Origin: Isoetes taiwanensis | Taxonomy: Eukaryota; Streptophyta; Lycopodiopsida; Isoetales; Isoetaceae | Length of the DNA stretch: 64,000 nucleotides | Direction: 5' to 3' | NCBI GenBank assembly: GCA_021234155.1 | Contig: JAJEKV010000062.1 | Span: 2,329,305-2,393,304 of the forward strand | Part shown: piece by piece, positions 63,001-64,000 of the stretch | Position numbering within the stretch: position 1 is the stretch's first letter | How the letters are laid out: each line of letters opens with the position of its first letter | The notes under the pieces: model-generated | What the model was told of the DNA's origin: nothing | What the model saw: the letters and a program-made list of their open reading frames with translations, nothing else | The model's database searches: none | Made by a program: the position numbers and the translations under genes

Positions 63001-64000
63001 GACATTTTGTTATAACGGATTCCACTCCAATACTGGATGTCGCATCAAATGGCATAAGAAATAACTTCCAATATTGGATATGCGTGATTCCACAAGGGCA
63101 AAATTGTTTGCCATGTATATTATAGATTTCTTCATCCATTTCACTTCTCTATGCTTAGTGCTACATAACATCTATGGTACAAACATCTCTAGTCTAGCGA
63201 ATAAGAAGATGGAGACAATGAATGCTGCTGAAAATTTTCAGTCTTCCCAACTAGCTTATCCACACCTTAAAATGATGGAATTTGATTCGAATATGCATGC
63301 AACAAACTCAAACCTCTTGCAATGGTATTAATATCACCGTTGGCATCTGAAGTTTATTGGATATGCTTCCTAGCTGGTGCTTCAAGGTACAAATAAAATC
63401 AGATAAAAATGCACTTGGGACACTTTGGTAAGGTAACATAGCTTTCATGTGCCCAACCATATTCAGGTCTTCCATTATCTATTGACCATAAAAAGGGAAT
63501 GGATTTCTAAAAGCTATCAACCAAAAATGTGAGAGATTCAGCTACACGACATGCCTTGTGGGACATAACCAGGCCATTGTCTACAAGCATTTGCTATAAA
63601 TGCATACTTGGATTTAAACTAGAACAAAAAGTAACAGTCTCAAACATAAACGTACCTTAGTCCTTGCATGCATACCTGGATAAAATTGGAACAAAAAGTA
63701 ACAATCCCAAACATAAATATACCTTAATCCTTGCACAAAATTGGTTTGTCGATCCAACTAGATATTGGTAACAAAAATACAATGAGAATGCTATAATCTA
63801 CAACCCCTTCCATATTGTAATACTATATAGGGTATAATTGGAACGAAAGTTCGCAGTGTATCAATGCTTTATTATACGTCTTTCATGACTTGACTTTTCA
63901 AAGAGGAACTTCCATGTTTTGTAAATCAAATTTAATCATAGATCATTGAGTTCTATTATTTACAGCAGACAATAGGAGTTGCAAGCCCAATGAAAAAATG
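63001..64000. other. Unassigned right end of window
   Basis: A plus frame at 63,074-63,331 has no recognised family. ACAAAAAGTAACANTC words repeat near 63,627 and 63,694. No gene call is made. Confidence 0.4.

Overview
This looks like nuclear DNA of a land plant, probably not a flowering plant, though I cannot name the species. It is AT-rich and intron-bearing. It carries PLS-type pentatricopeptide (PPR) gene remnants, telo-boxes in front of the two clear genes, several LINE families, a tRNA-derived SINE and a Ty3/gypsy fossil. Only two genes look whole. One is LCB2, the catalytic subunit of serine palmitoyltransferase (SPT), with 12 exons at 40,010-44,616. The other is an ORM/ORMDL protein, with 3 coding exons at 60,976-61,874. 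Both are on the + strand and about 16 kb apart. LCB2 catalyses the first committed step of sphingolipid synthesis and ORM proteins restrain that same enzyme, so an enzyme and its brake are physically linked here.

Layout. 1-5,236 is one copy of a direct segmental duplication; the other is 15,943-21,179. Each copy holds the 5' part of a minus-strand LINE and a broken auxilin-like J-domain gene. 5,237-14,480 holds a SINE with target-site duplications, LINE debris and a decayed PPR gene (12,180-14,050, minus). 14,484-16,960 is an RTE-like LINE. 21,180-23,860 holds microsatellite-tailed repeats and a LINE 3' end.

24,150-31,570 is an unusual region. Short CpG-rich palindromes surround a broken gene series on the + strand. 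This series has an RGG/acidic start, a ParB-like DGQH segment, unknown acidic ORFs and an FCP1/NIF phosphatase-like end. A second, different ParB-like gene lies on the minus strand at 52,430-53,633. 31,570-39,980 is mostly unassigned apart from a Ty3/gypsy fossil.

44,617-60,735, between LCB2 and ORM, is filled with repeats. It contains an L1-like LINE that has itself received a 1.19-kb poly(A) insertion with a clean target-site duplication. It also contains further LINE pieces, foldback hairpins and a 2.0-kb element with 23-bp perfect terminal inverted repeats and unrecognised ORFs. That element ends about 40 bp before the G-box and telo-box of the ORM promoter. The last 2 kb holds PPR debris.

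All calls come from reading the sequence and from remembered family motifs. No database search was run.
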